Assembly: GCA_945903265.1 (NCBI GenBank)
Contig: CAMDNQ010000011.1
Span: forward strand, 1-64,000
Origin: Candidatus Sulfopaludibacter sp. SbA3
GTDB taxonomy: Bacteria; Acidobacteriota; Vicinamibacteria; Vicinamibacterales; UBA2999
DNA length: 64,000 nucleotides
Reading direction: 5' to 3'
Part shown: positions 43,141 through 52,632 of the stretch, piece by piece
Layout: each line of letters begins with the position of its first letter
Numbering within the stretch: the stretch's first letter is position 1
Notes under the pieces: generated by a model
The model's input: only the letters and a program-made list of their open reading frames with translations
Databases searched by the model: none
What the model was told of the DNA's origin: nothing
Program-made: the position numbers and the translations under genes

Positions 43141-45580
43141 CCCCGGGCGCGGGCAGCTGCCGCAGCGCGTCTTTCCATTCGGCCGCATTCGCGCCGACGT
43201 ACATCTCGTCAGGAAAACGCCGGTACCGCATCATGTTCTCGTAGATGCGGGCGTCGTAGATGTTGTTCGCCATCCCCGCCAGGTACTCCAGCCGCAGGTT
43301 GCGATCCGTGTTGATCTGCGCGCCGGCGACCCACGGGCGCAGGTCCGATGCCTGGCCCGCATACGTCGCCAGCAGCCCTGGCAGGCCCTGGATCTCGACC
43401 TCCCGCAGCGCCTGATCCACCCGGGCGTGGTCGGGCCGCGCCAGCCGCGTGTACAGACTCTCCGGCTCGATACGCAGCGGTTCGTTCTTCGCCAGCAGCA
43501 CCACGTCGTAGCCACGCCCCGACGCGTACTGGTTGCTCCAGATCGTGCCGTTCGGGAACACCTCGAAGAACGTGGCGATCTCGCTCTTCACGACCTCCTC
43601 GCTGCTCTGATAGAGCGGGACCCACTGGGTGACGATGCCGCCGGGGTTGAGATGCGCCTTCACGTGCTCGAAGTATTCGCGCGTGTACAGGGCCGCGGAC
43701 CCCTTCACCCATGGATGAATCGGGTCCGACGTAATGACGTCGAACTTCTCGCTGGTCGTCAGAATGAAGTGCCGCGCGTCGTCGGAGACGATCTCGACGC
43801 GGGAATCGTTGACGACGTCGTTGTTCTCCTTGCTGAAGAACGGCGCGATGCGCTGGGGGACGAGCGGCTCGATCTCGCAGATGACCAGCCGCTGGACGCT
43901 CGGGTGCAGCACGAACGATCCGGCGGTCACGCCGGCGCCAAAGCCGACGACGAGCACGCTCTTCGGCTCGGGGTGCATCAGCGCGGACACATGGCCGAGA
44001 AGCCGCTGGAGCCGCATGTCGAGGATTTCGCTCGAGGCCTCGACCTTGCCGCTGACGTGAAAGTTGCGAACGCCGTCTGCGCCTTCGGAGACGGCGACGG
44101 ACGAATTCAGGCCCTCGCCCTGGTACAGATAGCGATCGCCGCGGAACGTCGTAATCTGCCGGCCGTAGGCGATCACCTCGGGAGGTACGGGCGCCATCGT
44201 CGCGGCCGCCACGATCCCGATCAGCAGTGCGGCGGCGCCGAGACCGGCGCGCCGCGATCCGGACAGCGGCGCGTCGGTGGCAGCGGGAGCGACGACCATC
44301 AGCAGCGCCGCGGCCGCCGCGGCCCACACCAGGATGCGTTGCGCGTCGAGCGTGCCGAGCGCGGGAACGAGCGCCAGGCTGAACGCGAGCGCGCCCGCGA
44401 CCGCCCCGATCGTGTTGGCCGCGTACAGCCGGCCGACGAGCCGGGCGGAATCACCGGCACCCGGCGCCGCGGCCGCCAGCGCCAGCGGAAAGCTCGCGCC
44501 CCAGAAACAGGCGGCCGGGAGCACCGCGAGCACGACGCGGAGCATATCGATCTGGATGTTGAACCAGGGTCCCCCGGACAGCGCCGGATCGATCGGCCAG
44601 TACGGAAACGCGCGCGCCATGAGCGCCGCTGCCCAGGCGGCGCCAAGCACCACGCCGACCTGCGACATCGCGAGCAGCGCCCCCGGCCTCGGCGAGACGC
44701 GCGCAAGCCACGCGCCCGCCGCGCTCCCCAGGCCGAGCCCGGCCAGGAAGACCGCCGCGATCATCGAGAAGGTATAGACGGTGCCGCCGAGCAGGAGGGC
44801 GAGGATCCGCGTCCAGATCACCTGGGCGCCGAGCGCCGTGAACCCGGAGAGCGCGGTGACGGCATAGATCGGCCACCGTCCGATACCAGCGGCGGCGCCC
44901 CGGTCCCCCACCTCTTCCCGCGGCGTGTACGCCGAGCGGCCCGCCAGCATGAACGCGACAGCCGCCACCGCCAGGTTCATCGCGACGGCGACATACGTCG
45001 CCACCGACATGTCGAACACCCGAAGCAGGTAGAAGCCGGACAGCAGGGCGCCGGCGACGGCGCCGGCGATGTTGCCGCCGTAGAGGAGACCGAGCCAGGA
45101 CACGCCTTCCGGGGTATGGCCAACCCACCGCGCCACGGCGGGGAGCGTCGCCCCCATGAGGATGGTCGGAGGCAGGAGCAGCACCCCGCAGAGGACGCCG
45201 CGCAGCAGGATTCCGGTGAAGCCGGGGCCTGTGCCCGGGGCGAGAGCGTTCCCGACCGCCGGAAGGCCGAGCAGAATGACCACGCCACAGACCGCAATCC
45301 CGATCTCGAGAAACGCGTAAACCCTCAGCGGATGCTGGACTTGCGGGATCAGCCGCCCGGCCAGGAGGCTTCCAAGGCAGAGGCCGCCCATGAAGGTGGC
45401 GAGGAGCACACCCAGGGAGACGGCGGTGGCGCCGATGACCAGCTGGAGCAGCTGAAACCAGACCACCTCGTAGATCAGGGCGGCGGCGCCGCTTCCCACG
45501 AAAAGCGCCAGAATCAGCGGCATCCGGGATGGGAGCCTGGGATCGTCGGCGGTCTTGGTCCGCTCCTTCCGGTCGCGCAT
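43109..45580 (-). CDS. Membrane-fused spermidine synthase-like protein
   Basis: 823 residues. The N-terminal half has about 12-14 membrane helices in two MFS-like blocks (SGAAALIYEVVWFQLLQLVIG; SGFTALGAQVIWTRILALLLGG). The C-terminal half is a polyamine-aminopropyltransferase-type SAM fold with SVLVVGFGAGVTAGS (SAM loop), VICEIEPLV, SDDARHFIL and ITSDPIHPWVKGSAALYT. The family is widespread in Acidobacteriota, but true spermidine synthesis is rarely proven. The C-terminal codons overlap the convergent cytochrome gene. No clear Shine-Dalgarno at the ATG. Confidence 0.87.
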   Translation of the reverse strand: MRDRKERTKTADDPRLPSRMPLILALFVGSGAAALIYEVVWFQLLQLVIGATAVSLGVLLATFMGGLCLGSLLAGRLIPQVQHPLRVYAFLEIGIAVCGVVILLGLPAVGNALAPGTGPGFTGILLRGVLCGVLLLPPTILMGATLPAVARWVGHTPEGVSWLGLLYGGNIAGAVAGALLSGFYLLRVFDMSVATYVAVAMNLAVAAVAFMLAGRSAYTPREEVGDRGAAAGIGRWPIYAVTALSGFTALGAQVIWTRILALLLGGTVYTFSMIAAVFLAGLGLGSAAGAWLARVSPRPGALLAMSQVGVVLGAAWAAALMARAFPYWPIDPALSGGPWFNIQIDMLRVVLAVLPAACFWGASFPLALAAAAPGAGDSARLVGRLYAANTIGAVAGALAFSLALVPALGTLDAQRILVWAAAAAALLMVVAPAATDAPLSGSRRAGLGAAALLIGIVAAATMAPVPPEVIAYGRQITTFRGDRYLYQGEGLNSSVAVSEGADGVRNFHVSGKVEASSEILDMRLQRLLGHVSALMHPEPKSVLVVGFGAGVTAGSFVLHPSVQRLVICEIEPLVPQRIAPFFSKENNDVVNDSRVEIVSDDARHFILTTSEKFDVITSDPIHPWVKGSAALYTREYFEHVKAHLNPGGIVTQWVPLYQSSEEVVKSEIATFFEVFPNGTIWSNQYASGRGYDVVLLAKNEPLRIEPESLYTRLARPDHARVDQALREVEIQGLPGLLATYAGQASDLRPWVAGAQINTDRNLRLEYLAGMANNIYDARIYENMMRYRRFPDEMYVGANAAEWKDALRQLPAPGATPAKPDTPR

Positions 45581-45672
45581 GCGGCGGGTACTCTACCTGA
45601 TTCACACAATTTCCCCCCCGGAACGGCCCGATTGACGCGGTTGGGTCACCGTGTTACAAAGCGTCACTCCTT

Positions 45673-45719
45673 ACAGGGCGTAATCCGCGAGGACTCCGCC
45701 CTGTCGGGTGCCGTTTTTT
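45673..45719 (+). promoter_or_regulatory. Hairpin with T-run in TonB-receptor leader
   Basis: ACAGGGCG (45673-45680) pairs with CGCCCTGT (45697-45704) and is followed ten bases later by TTTTTT (45714-45719), 25 bp before the start codon. It could be a transcription attenuator for the receptor gene or a terminator of an upstream promoter transcript. No known riboswitch class recognised. Confidence 0.35.
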
Positions 45720-45744
45720 CCATCGCAGTAGGAGGTTAGTTTTG

Positions 45745-48700
45745 ATGCTTTCGCCGGTGCTCTTTGCACGCCTCGGCCGCGCAGTGTGGACCATCGCACT
45801 GTGTACGCTGCTGGCTGCCCCGCTCGCCTATGGGCAGTCCACCAGCACGTTCAACGGCCGCATTCTCGACCAGGGAGACCTCGTCCTCCCCGGTGTCACT
45901 GTCACCGCCACCAACGTCAACACGGGTGTGGCGCGAACCACCGTCTCGAATGAGCAGGGTGTGTACTTCATCGGCGGGCTCGAGCCTGGAACCTATCGGG
46001 TTGAGACCGACCTGGCCGGATTCGGGCCGTCGGTCCGGGACAACGTGCGCCTGGATGTCAACTCGGTCCTGACGATCGACTTTCAGCTTGGCGTCGCCGG
46101 ACTCTCCGAGACGCTGACCGTGACCGGCGAAGCGCCGCTCATCGAAACCACGCAGTCGAAGGTGGCCAACACCATCGAGACGACGGAAGTCCAGAACCTG
46201 CCGATGATCAACCGGACGATCAGTAGCATGCTGGAGCTTCTGCCGGGCGCAGCGCCCGTTGCGCCGCTGCACCGCACCAAGGAGAACGTCGGCACCGTGT
46301 CGTACGGCGGCTCACTGGGCGGCAACATGACCATGTCGGTGGACGGCGCGGACAACCGCGACCACCACTACAGCGGTCCGCTCCTGACCTTCACGACCGA
46401 GAGCCTCGAACAGTTCCAGCTCTCCTCCAGCCAGTTCACGGCGGCCGACGGCCGCACGGGCGGCGCCGCGGTCAGCCTGGTGACGAAGTCGGGCACCAAC
46501 AACATGGACGGCTCGCTCTTCATCTATCACCGCGACAAGAACATGACGGGGAAGGACTACTTCACCAAGCAGGCCAACGGCGAGAAGGCGCCCTTCAGCC
46601 GGCAGCAGTTCGGCGGTTCGATCGGCGGCCCGATCGTCCAGAACCGCATGTTCTACTTCGGCGCGATCGAGCAGCAGAACGAGGAAGTCGGGCGGTTCGT
46701 TCCCGCGTCGCAGTACAACGAGCTCGCGGTCGTCGTCCGCGCGGTGAACGCCGGGCAGGTCCCGAAGGGCTACGTGAATCCCGACCACCCGCGCATCGGC
46801 GAGCAGCCGGGCGGACTGCGGACCTATTCGGCGAAGGTGTCAACGCAGCTGAACAACAACCACTCGCTGATGGCTCGCTATGCGGGTCAGAACGAGGGAC
46901 GCGATTCGGTCACCTGGACGACGAACAACGATGACGGCCAGCCGGACGACTTCAAGATCGACGCGTTCAGCCTGGTCGGCCAGCACAGCTGGGTGATGGG
47001 CAACAACGGGTTGAACCAGATCACGGTCCAGGCGAACCACGTCGATTATCTCGCCGACGTCTGGGATCGTTTGACGGGCAAGCACTACACCGCCGACTTC
47101 CCGAACGTGGACATCCTCTCGCCGCGGCTCTCCTTCCCCAGCGTCAGCACGGGCGCGGGCGGCGACGGCGGCACGATCGCGGATCGGTCGGTGTACCAGT
47201 TCAAGGACGACGTCTCCCTGCTGAAGGGCAACCACTCCCTGAAGATGGGCTTCAACTACAACTTCCTGCACCAGTTAGGGATTCTGAACGGCAACGAGCA
47301 CTTCGCCACGCTCGCGTTCTTCGACGATCCCTCGGTGATCCTGAACAACACCAACGGGCGGTATCCGCAGGGCTTCCAGACGCCCGGCATCGTCTCGTCG
47401 TGGCAGCAGGCCAACGGCGGCGCCCTGAACGGCGTGGGCTACTGGGCCGACACGTTTAACAACGTGCAGCAGATCTCCACCTGGTTCCAGGACGACTGGC
47501 GCGCCTCGTCGCGGCTCACGCTGAACCTCGGCGTCCGGTATGACACCGACTTCAACCTGATGGACGAGAACAGCTTCGATCTGAATGCGACGCGGATCGT
47601 GCTCGAGGCGATCGGCAGCCCCTACGGCGCCTCGCCGAAGGCGCCGCGGCTCGACATCTCGCCGCGCGTCGGTTTCGCGATGGACCTGCGGGGCGACGGC
47701 CGGCGCGTGCTGCGCGGCGGCTACGGGATGTACTTCGACCAGTACAACACCGCGGCGGCGGCGGGCGACATCACCGCGCAGGCGCGGCGGCCGCTCAACG
47801 CGCTCGCGACGCTGACGAACACCGCGATCGGCGTCGGGCAGCTGGCGACCTACCGGTTGGGCATCGACCCGCTGCCGGCGCAGCCGACGGAGGGCAACAG
47901 GCTTCCGCTCGGCTCGCAGGGCCAGTGGATCGACAAGGACATGGTCGACCCGCGGACGCACCAGTTCCACATCGGGTACGCGCATGAGCTGATGGCGGCC
48001 ACGACACTCGCCATCGACTACACGCACGTCGAGGGGCGCAACGAGAAGCGGCAGCTCAATATCAACCCGCTGATCAACGGACGGCGCCTGCTGGCGGACG
48101 ACTTCCAGCGCGTGTTCGGCAATCCCAACTACCTCTCGCAGGTGCGCATCCTGTCGGGGATCAACGAGTCGCGCTATGACGCGTTGACGTTCCTGTTCCG
48201 CCGGCGGATGGAACGCTTCACGATGCAGGCGCACTACACGCTGGCCGGGTCGTATTCGTACGGCGGTTCCACGGGGAACCGGTCGGGCGCGGCGCTCCCG
48301 CAGATATGGGACCAGCCGTTCGCCGAGGACGAATGGGGCCCGAACGGTCCGGACGAACGGCACCGTTTCGTCTTCACGGGCGTCATCGAGGCGCCGTGGG
48401 GCATCCAGTTCTCGCCCGTCGTGCAGGCGGCGAGCGCCAGGGCGTACAACCTGACGGCAGGTTCGGATCTGAACCGCGACGGCGTAAACAACGACCGCTG
48501 GGTCGATCCGGCGACCGGCACGCAGGTCGCCGTCAATGCGGCCCGCGGCGACAACACGTTCAACGTCGACATGCGGACGACGAAGTTCATCGAGCTCGGA
48601 GGTGCGACGCGCGTCGGGTTGTTCCTCGAGGCGTTCAACATCTTCGACAACGTGAACTTCGGCAGCGCCTACAACGGCAACGGCCGCAGTCCGGCGTTCC

Positions 48701-48774
48701 GGACCCCAACCGGATTCATGCCGCGTCTGGGCATTCCACGACAGGTACAGGTCGGGGCCAGGTTCCTGTTCTAA
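45745..48774 (+). CDS. TonB-dependent receptor, Oar-like (tandem paralogue 1)
   Basis: 1009 residues from the ATG at 45745, with GGAGG at 45731-45735. Signal peptide about 1-31, CarboxypepD_reg domain about 33-110 (FNGRILDQGDLVLPGVTVTA, GTYRVETDLAGFG), plug (VTVTGEAPLIETTQSK, LPMINRTISSMLELLPGA, SVDGADNRDHHYSGPLL), barrel ending VGARFLF. Shares most plug and barrel motifs with the next gene, so the pair arose by duplication. Followed by a strong hairpin at 48797. Substrate unknown. Confidence 0.9.
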   Translation: MLSPVLFARLGRAVWTIALCTLLAAPLAYGQSTSTFNGRILDQGDLVLPGVTVTATNVNTGVARTTVSNEQGVYFIGGLEPGTYRVETDLAGFGPSVRDNVRLDVNSVLTIDFQLGVAGLSETLTVTGEAPLIETTQSKVANTIETTEVQNLPMINRTISSMLELLPGAAPVAPLHRTKENVGTVSYGGSLGGNMTMSVDGADNRDHHYSGPLLTFTTESLEQFQLSSSQFTAADGRTGGAAVSLVTKSGTNNMDGSLFIYHRDKNMTGKDYFTKQANGEKAPFSRQQFGGSIGGPIVQNRMFYFGAIEQQNEEVGRFVPASQYNELAVVVRAVNAGQVPKGYVNPDHPRIGEQPGGLRTYSAKVSTQLNNNHSLMARYAGQNEGRDSVTWTTNNDDGQPDDFKIDAFSLVGQHSWVMGNNGLNQITVQANHVDYLADVWDRLTGKHYTADFPNVDILSPRLSFPSVSTGAGGDGGTIADRSVYQFKDDVSLLKGNHSLKMGFNYNFLHQLGILNGNEHFATLAFFDDPSVILNNTNGRYPQGFQTPGIVSSWQQANGGALNGVGYWADTFNNVQQISTWFQDDWRASSRLTLNLGVRYDTDFNLMDENSFDLNATRIVLEAIGSPYGASPKAPRLDISPRVGFAMDLRGDGRRVLRGGYGMYFDQYNTAAAAGDITAQARRPLNALATLTNTAIGVGQLATYRLGIDPLPAQPTEGNRLPLGSQGQWIDKDMVDPRTHQFHIGYAHELMAATTLAIDYTHVEGRNEKRQLNINPLINGRRLLADDFQRVFGNPNYLSQVRILSGINESRYDALTFLFRRRMERFTMQAHYTLAGSYSYGGSTGNRSGAALPQIWDQPFAEDEWGPNGPDERHRFVFTGVIEAPWGIQFSPVVQAASARAYNLTAGSDLNRDGVNNDRWVDPATGTQVAVNAARGDNTFNVDMRTTKFIELGGATRVGLFLEAFNIFDNVNFGSAYNGNGRSPAFRTPTGFMPRLGIPRQVQVGARFLF

Positions 48775-48796
48775 AGGCACCACAATCGGGCACGTT

Positions 48797-48826
48797 ACGA
48801 AGGGCCGGCATGTGCCGGCCCTTCGT
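48797..48826 (+). terminator. Hairpin after TonB receptor 1
   Basis: Perfect 14-bp inverted repeat ACGAAGGGCCGGCA/TGCCGGCCCTTCGT with a two-base centre, 23 bp past the stop codon. No T-run, so termination is inferred from position and strength. The same arm sequence recurs at 51954. Confidence 0.6.
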
Positions 48827-48900
48827 GTGTACCGCGGTGTACGGGTGTATTATTCGGGCGCTACAGCCCCGTTTATCCCCGGACACAAGGAGGAATGCGT

Positions 48901-51897
48901 ATGCGGTTCGGCCTTTCCATCTGGCGTTTGGCAGCACTCATGGTGCTTCTGAGCACCGGACTGGCCTTCGCCCAGGCCTCGAGCACGATCAACGGCCGGG
49001 TACTCGATCAGGGTGATGCCGTCCTTCCGGGCGTCACCGTCACGGTGACCAACACCGCCACCGGCGTGGTCCGCACGGCCGTCACGAACGACCAGGGCGT
49101 GTACTTCATGCCGGCGCTCGACTCGGGCGTCTACAGCGTCACGACCGACCTGCCGGGGTTCGCGGCGGCGCCGCGCAACGGCATCAACGTCGGCGTCAAC
49201 CAGACGCTCACCATCGACTTCCAGATGACGGTCGCGGGTCTGCAGGAATCGCTGACCGTCACCGGCGAGGCGCCGCTCATCGAGGTCACGCAGTCGAAGG
49301 TGGCGTCGAGCATCGAGGCGACCGAGCTGCAGAACCTCCCGATGATCGCGCGCAACGTCAGCGGCATGCTCGCGCTGCTGCCGGGCGCGGTGCAGATCGA
49401 GCCGACGCACCGCAGCAAGACCAACGTCGGCAGCGTGTCGTACGGCGGATCGGCCGGCACCAACGTCATCCCGAGCGTGGACGGCGCGGACAACCGCGAC
49501 AACCAGTTCGGCGGGCCGCTCCTCGGCTTCTCCACGGAAGCGCTCGAGCAGTTCCAGCTGGCGACCAGCCAGTTCAACGCCGCGGACGGCCGCACCGGCG
49601 GCGCGGCACTGATGATGGTGACCAAGTCGGGCACCAACGAGCTGCACGGCTCGGCGTTCGGCTTCGGCCGCAGCGACAAGCTCTCCGCGAAGGACTTCTT
49701 CACGAAGGAAGCCGGCCGCGCGAAGACCCCCTACAACCGCGCGCAGTTCGGGGGCGCGGTGGGCGGACCGATCATGCAGAACCGGACGTTCTTCTTCGGC
49801 GCCGTCGAGCGCATTCAGGAGGACTCGGAAGTCTCCGTGCCGGCGAACCTGGTACGCGAGAAGGCGTTCCTCGTGGATGCGGACGCACGCGGCCTCATTC
49901 CGAAGGGCTACATGAACCCGAAGAACCCGACGTCGGTCGCGCAGCCGTCGCGCGTGCTGCTGACCACGGGCAAGGTCAACACGCAGCTGAGTAACGAGCA
50001 CAGCCTGATGGTGCGCTACGCCGGCCACGAGGACTACAAGGGCGCCTCGACGTTCACCCCGTCCAACGACAACCGCGAGCCCGAAAAAACGGACATCACG
50101 ATGTGGAGCCTCGTCGGGCAGCACAACTGGGTGATGAGCAACTCGACGCTCAACCAGCTCGTGGTCCAGATGAACAGCCTGCAGCGCCTGAGCGACACGA
50201 CCAGCGAAATCACCGGCGAGTCGTACATGGTGAACTTCCCGGACGTGAAGCTGTTCCCGCTGCGCCTCTCCTTCCCGTCTGTGAATACCGGCGCGGGCGG
50301 CCAGGCCGGGTCGATCACCGACACGCAGCTGTATCAGATCAAGGACGAGGTCTCGATGCAGACCGGCACGCACGCCGTGAAGTTCGGCGTGAACTACAAC
50401 TTCCTGAAGGACATCGGCCTGATGAACGGCAACGGCCTCTACGGCGTGCTGACGTTCTTCCACGATCCATCGGTGATCGCGAACAACTCGAACGGCCTGT
50501 ATCCGCAGGGCTTCCAGACCCCCGGTGTCGTCCGGCAGTGGGAGCAGGCGAACACGGTGCTCGCCGACTCGCTCCTGAACGCGCACCAGATCGCGGCCTG
50601 GTTCCAGGACGACTGGCGCATCACGCCGCAGCTCACGCTGAACCTGGGCGTGCGTTACGACATCGACCTGAACTTCTACGACCAGCCGCACTACGACAAT
50701 AACGCGACGCGGCTGGCGCTCGAGGCGATCGGCAACCCGTTCTCGGCGCTCCCGAAGACGCCATTCGGCAGCATCTCGCCGCGCTTCGGCTTCGCGTACG
50801 ACCTCAGCGGCGACGGCCGGCGCGTCCTGCGCGGCGGCGGCGGGGTGTACTGGGATCAGCTGAACATCAACGGCGGCAACATCTCGGACATCTATTCGCA
50901 GAACAAGCGGCCGCTGAACGTGCTGGCCACCCGAACCAATACCGCGATTGGCGTGGGCCAGCTGTCGACGTTCCGCTTCGGAGTAGACCCGAACCCGCCG
51001 GTGCCGTCGGAGTCGAACTCGCTGCCGCTCGGCGCGACCGGCCAGTGGCTGGACCCTGAGATCAGCAACCCGTACAACATCCAGGGACACATCGGGTACG
51101 CGCACCAGTTCGGATCGAGCACGAGCCTCAACATCGACTACACGCACGTGGAAGGCCACAACGAGTTCAGGACGATCAACATCAACCCGATCGTCGGCGG
51201 GCGGCGCGTGCTCGAGCCCGACTTCCTGCGTGTGTTCGGCACCGCGCGGTACCTGAACGCGGTCAACATCTACAAGTCGATGAACAAGTCGCAGTACGAC
51301 GCGCTGACGTTCAAGGTGATGCGCCGGATGCCGCGCGTGACGCTCCAGGCGCACTACACGCTGGCCGGCGCGTACGCCTACGGCGGATCGATTGCCGCCC
51401 GCGGCGGCGTCGGCGTCCCGGTGGACAACTTCGACCCGTTCAACGAGAGCGAGTGGGGTCCGACCGGCAACGACGAGCGGCATCGCGCCGTCGCGATGGG
51501 CGTCTTCGAGACGGTGTGGGGTGTCCAGGTGTCGCCGATCTTCCAGATCGCGAGCGCGCGGCCGTTCAACCTGACCGCCGGCTCGGACCGCAACGCCGAC
51601 GGCCAGAACAACGACCGCTGGGTCGACCCGGCCACCGGCCAGGCCGTCTCGCTCAACGCGGCCCGCGGCGACAAGACCGTCGTGTTCGACACGCGCGTGA
51701 CCAAGTTCATTGAACTGGGCGGCGCGCGGAGGCTCGGGATCTTCGCCGAGTTCTTCAACCTGTTCGACACAGTGAACCTGGGCAGCTCGTACAACGGCAA
51801 CGGCAGCAGCGCGACGTTCCGGCAGCCGAGCGGCGGGTTCGTGCCGGGCATCGGCTATCCGCGCCAGGCGCAGCTGGGCGTGCGCTTCCTGTTCTAG
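48901..51897 (+). CDS. TonB-dependent receptor, Oar-like (tandem paralogue 2)
   Basis: 998 residues from the ATG at 48901, chosen over the ATG at 48895 because AAGGAGG (48887-48893) is then 7 bp away. Signal peptide about 1-24, CarboxypepD_reg (INGRVLDQGDAVLPGVTVTV), plug (VTVTGEAPLIEVTQSK, LPMIARNVSGMLALLPGA, SVDGADNRDNQFGGPLL), barrel with DWRITPQLTLNLGVRYD and terminal LGVRFLF. Probably the head of a unit with the three secreted proteins downstream, though hairpins lie between. Confidence 0.9.
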   Translation: MRFGLSIWRLAALMVLLSTGLAFAQASSTINGRVLDQGDAVLPGVTVTVTNTATGVVRTAVTNDQGVYFMPALDSGVYSVTTDLPGFAAAPRNGINVGVNQTLTIDFQMTVAGLQESLTVTGEAPLIEVTQSKVASSIEATELQNLPMIARNVSGMLALLPGAVQIEPTHRSKTNVGSVSYGGSAGTNVIPSVDGADNRDNQFGGPLLGFSTEALEQFQLATSQFNAADGRTGGAALMMVTKSGTNELHGSAFGFGRSDKLSAKDFFTKEAGRAKTPYNRAQFGGAVGGPIMQNRTFFFGAVERIQEDSEVSVPANLVREKAFLVDADARGLIPKGYMNPKNPTSVAQPSRVLLTTGKVNTQLSNEHSLMVRYAGHEDYKGASTFTPSNDNREPEKTDITMWSLVGQHNWVMSNSTLNQLVVQMNSLQRLSDTTSEITGESYMVNFPDVKLFPLRLSFPSVNTGAGGQAGSITDTQLYQIKDEVSMQTGTHAVKFGVNYNFLKDIGLMNGNGLYGVLTFFHDPSVIANNSNGLYPQGFQTPGVVRQWEQANTVLADSLLNAHQIAAWFQDDWRITPQLTLNLGVRYDIDLNFYDQPHYDNNATRLALEAIGNPFSALPKTPFGSISPRFGFAYDLSGDGRRVLRGGGGVYWDQLNINGGNISDIYSQNKRPLNVLATRTNTAIGVGQLSTFRFGVDPNPPVPSESNSLPLGATGQWLDPEISNPYNIQGHIGYAHQFGSSTSLNIDYTHVEGHNEFRTININPIVGGRRVLEPDFLRVFGTARYLNAVNIYKSMNKSQYDALTFKVMRRMPRVTLQAHYTLAGAYAYGGSIAARGGVGVPVDNFDPFNESEWGPTGNDERHRAVAMGVFETVWGVQVSPIFQIASARPFNLTAGSDRNADGQNNDRWVDPATGQAVSLNAARGDKTVVFDTRVTKFIELGGARRLGIFAEFFNLFDTVNLGSSYNGNGSSATFRQPSGGFVPGIGYPRQAQLGVRFLF

Positions 51898-51907
51898 GCC
51901 CTCTAAC

Positions 51908-51937
51908 GTAGGGGCCGACCTTAAGGTCGGCCCCTAC
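51908..51937. repeat. GTAG-headed perfect palindrome (REP-like)
   Basis: GTAGGGGCCGACC/GGTCGGCCCCTAC around TTAA, 30 bp and fully palindromic, 11 bp past the TonB receptor stop codon. Related to the element at 62929-62958 (stem GGGCGGACC). Confidence 0.7.
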
Positions 51938-51952
51938 AGCGACACGTGATAC

Positions 51953-51985
51953 AACGAAGGGCCGGCATCAGCCGGCCCTTTCGTT
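51953..51985 (+). terminator. Hairpin after TonB receptor 2
   Basis: AACGAAGGGCCGGC pairs with GCCGGCCCTTTCGTT around ATCA (one bulged T). It repeats the arm of the hairpin at 48797. It lies 20 bp before the next start codon, so it may also affect that gene's translation. Confidence 0.55.
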
Positions 51986-52004
51986 TGTACCGAGGAGATT
52001 CCAC

Positions 52005-52619
52005 ATGCGTCGCCTGGTTATCGGAGGTCTACTGCTCGCCATGACGTCATCCCCCGTTCTTGCCCAGCGCCTGGGCCTCCCGCCGAAGGACACCCTCACC
52101 GCCGAGCAGCGCGCCGCCATGGAGGAATTCCAGAAGCAGCGCGGTGTCGGCATCTCGGGTCCGTTCGAGCCGATGCTCTGGAGCCCCGAGGCCATGATCC
52201 GCGCGGCCGCGATGGGCACGTACCTGCGCTACAAGAGCGTGTACTCGCAGGACCTGAGCGAGTTCATCATCCTGCTGGCCGGACGCTCCTGGAGCCAGCA
52301 GTACGAGTGGTCGGTGCACTACCCGATCGCCCTGAAGGCCGGGGTTAGCAAGGCGATCGCGGACGCGATTGCCGAAGGCCGGCGTCCCGCCGGGATGTCC
52401 GCGGACCAGGAGATGCTCTACGACTTCACGACCGAGCTGATTCAGAACAAGAGCATCAGCGATCCGACCTACGCGCGCGTCCTGAAGCGATTTGGCGAGA
52501 AGGGCGTGATCGATGCGGTCAGCATCACCGGGTATTACACGCTGCTGGCGATGGTGCTGAACGTGGCGAGGACGCCGCCGGACAAGGGCGTGCCCCTGCT
52601 GCCTGCGCTGCCCCAATAG
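52005..52619 (+). CDS. Exported carboxymuconolactone decarboxylase-like protein
   Basis: 204 residues. Signal peptide about 1-20 (MTSSPVLAQ), then an all-helical CMD/AhpD-fold domain: EFIILLAGRSWSQQYEWSVHYPIALKAG and SDPTYARVLKRFGEKGVIDAVSITGYYTLLAM. The CxxC pair of AhpD is absent; the QYEWxxH version is retained. CMD enzymes act in protocatechuate degradation in the cytosol, so export is notable. It shares a direction and close spacing with the next two genes. Confidence 0.85.
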   Translation: MRRLVIGGLLLAMTSSPVLAQRLGLPPKDTLTAEQRAAMEEFQKQRGVGISGPFEPMLWSPEAMIRAAAMGTYLRYKSVYSQDLSEFIILLAGRSWSQQYEWSVHYPIALKAGVSKAIADAIAEGRRPAGMSADQEMLYDFTTELIQNKSISDPTYARVLKRFGEKGVIDAVSITGYYTLLAMVLNVARTPPDKGVPLLPALPQ

Positions 52620-52632
52620 AACGAGATTGATC

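Noticed and set aside
48797-48826. Insertion-sequence end
   Set aside because: The hairpin lies right after a stop codon, and no transposase or target duplication is present; a terminator-like role is simpler.
52005-52619. AhpD-type peroxidase
   Set aside because: The CxxC catalytic pair is absent; only the CMD fold and the QYEWxxH segment are seen.
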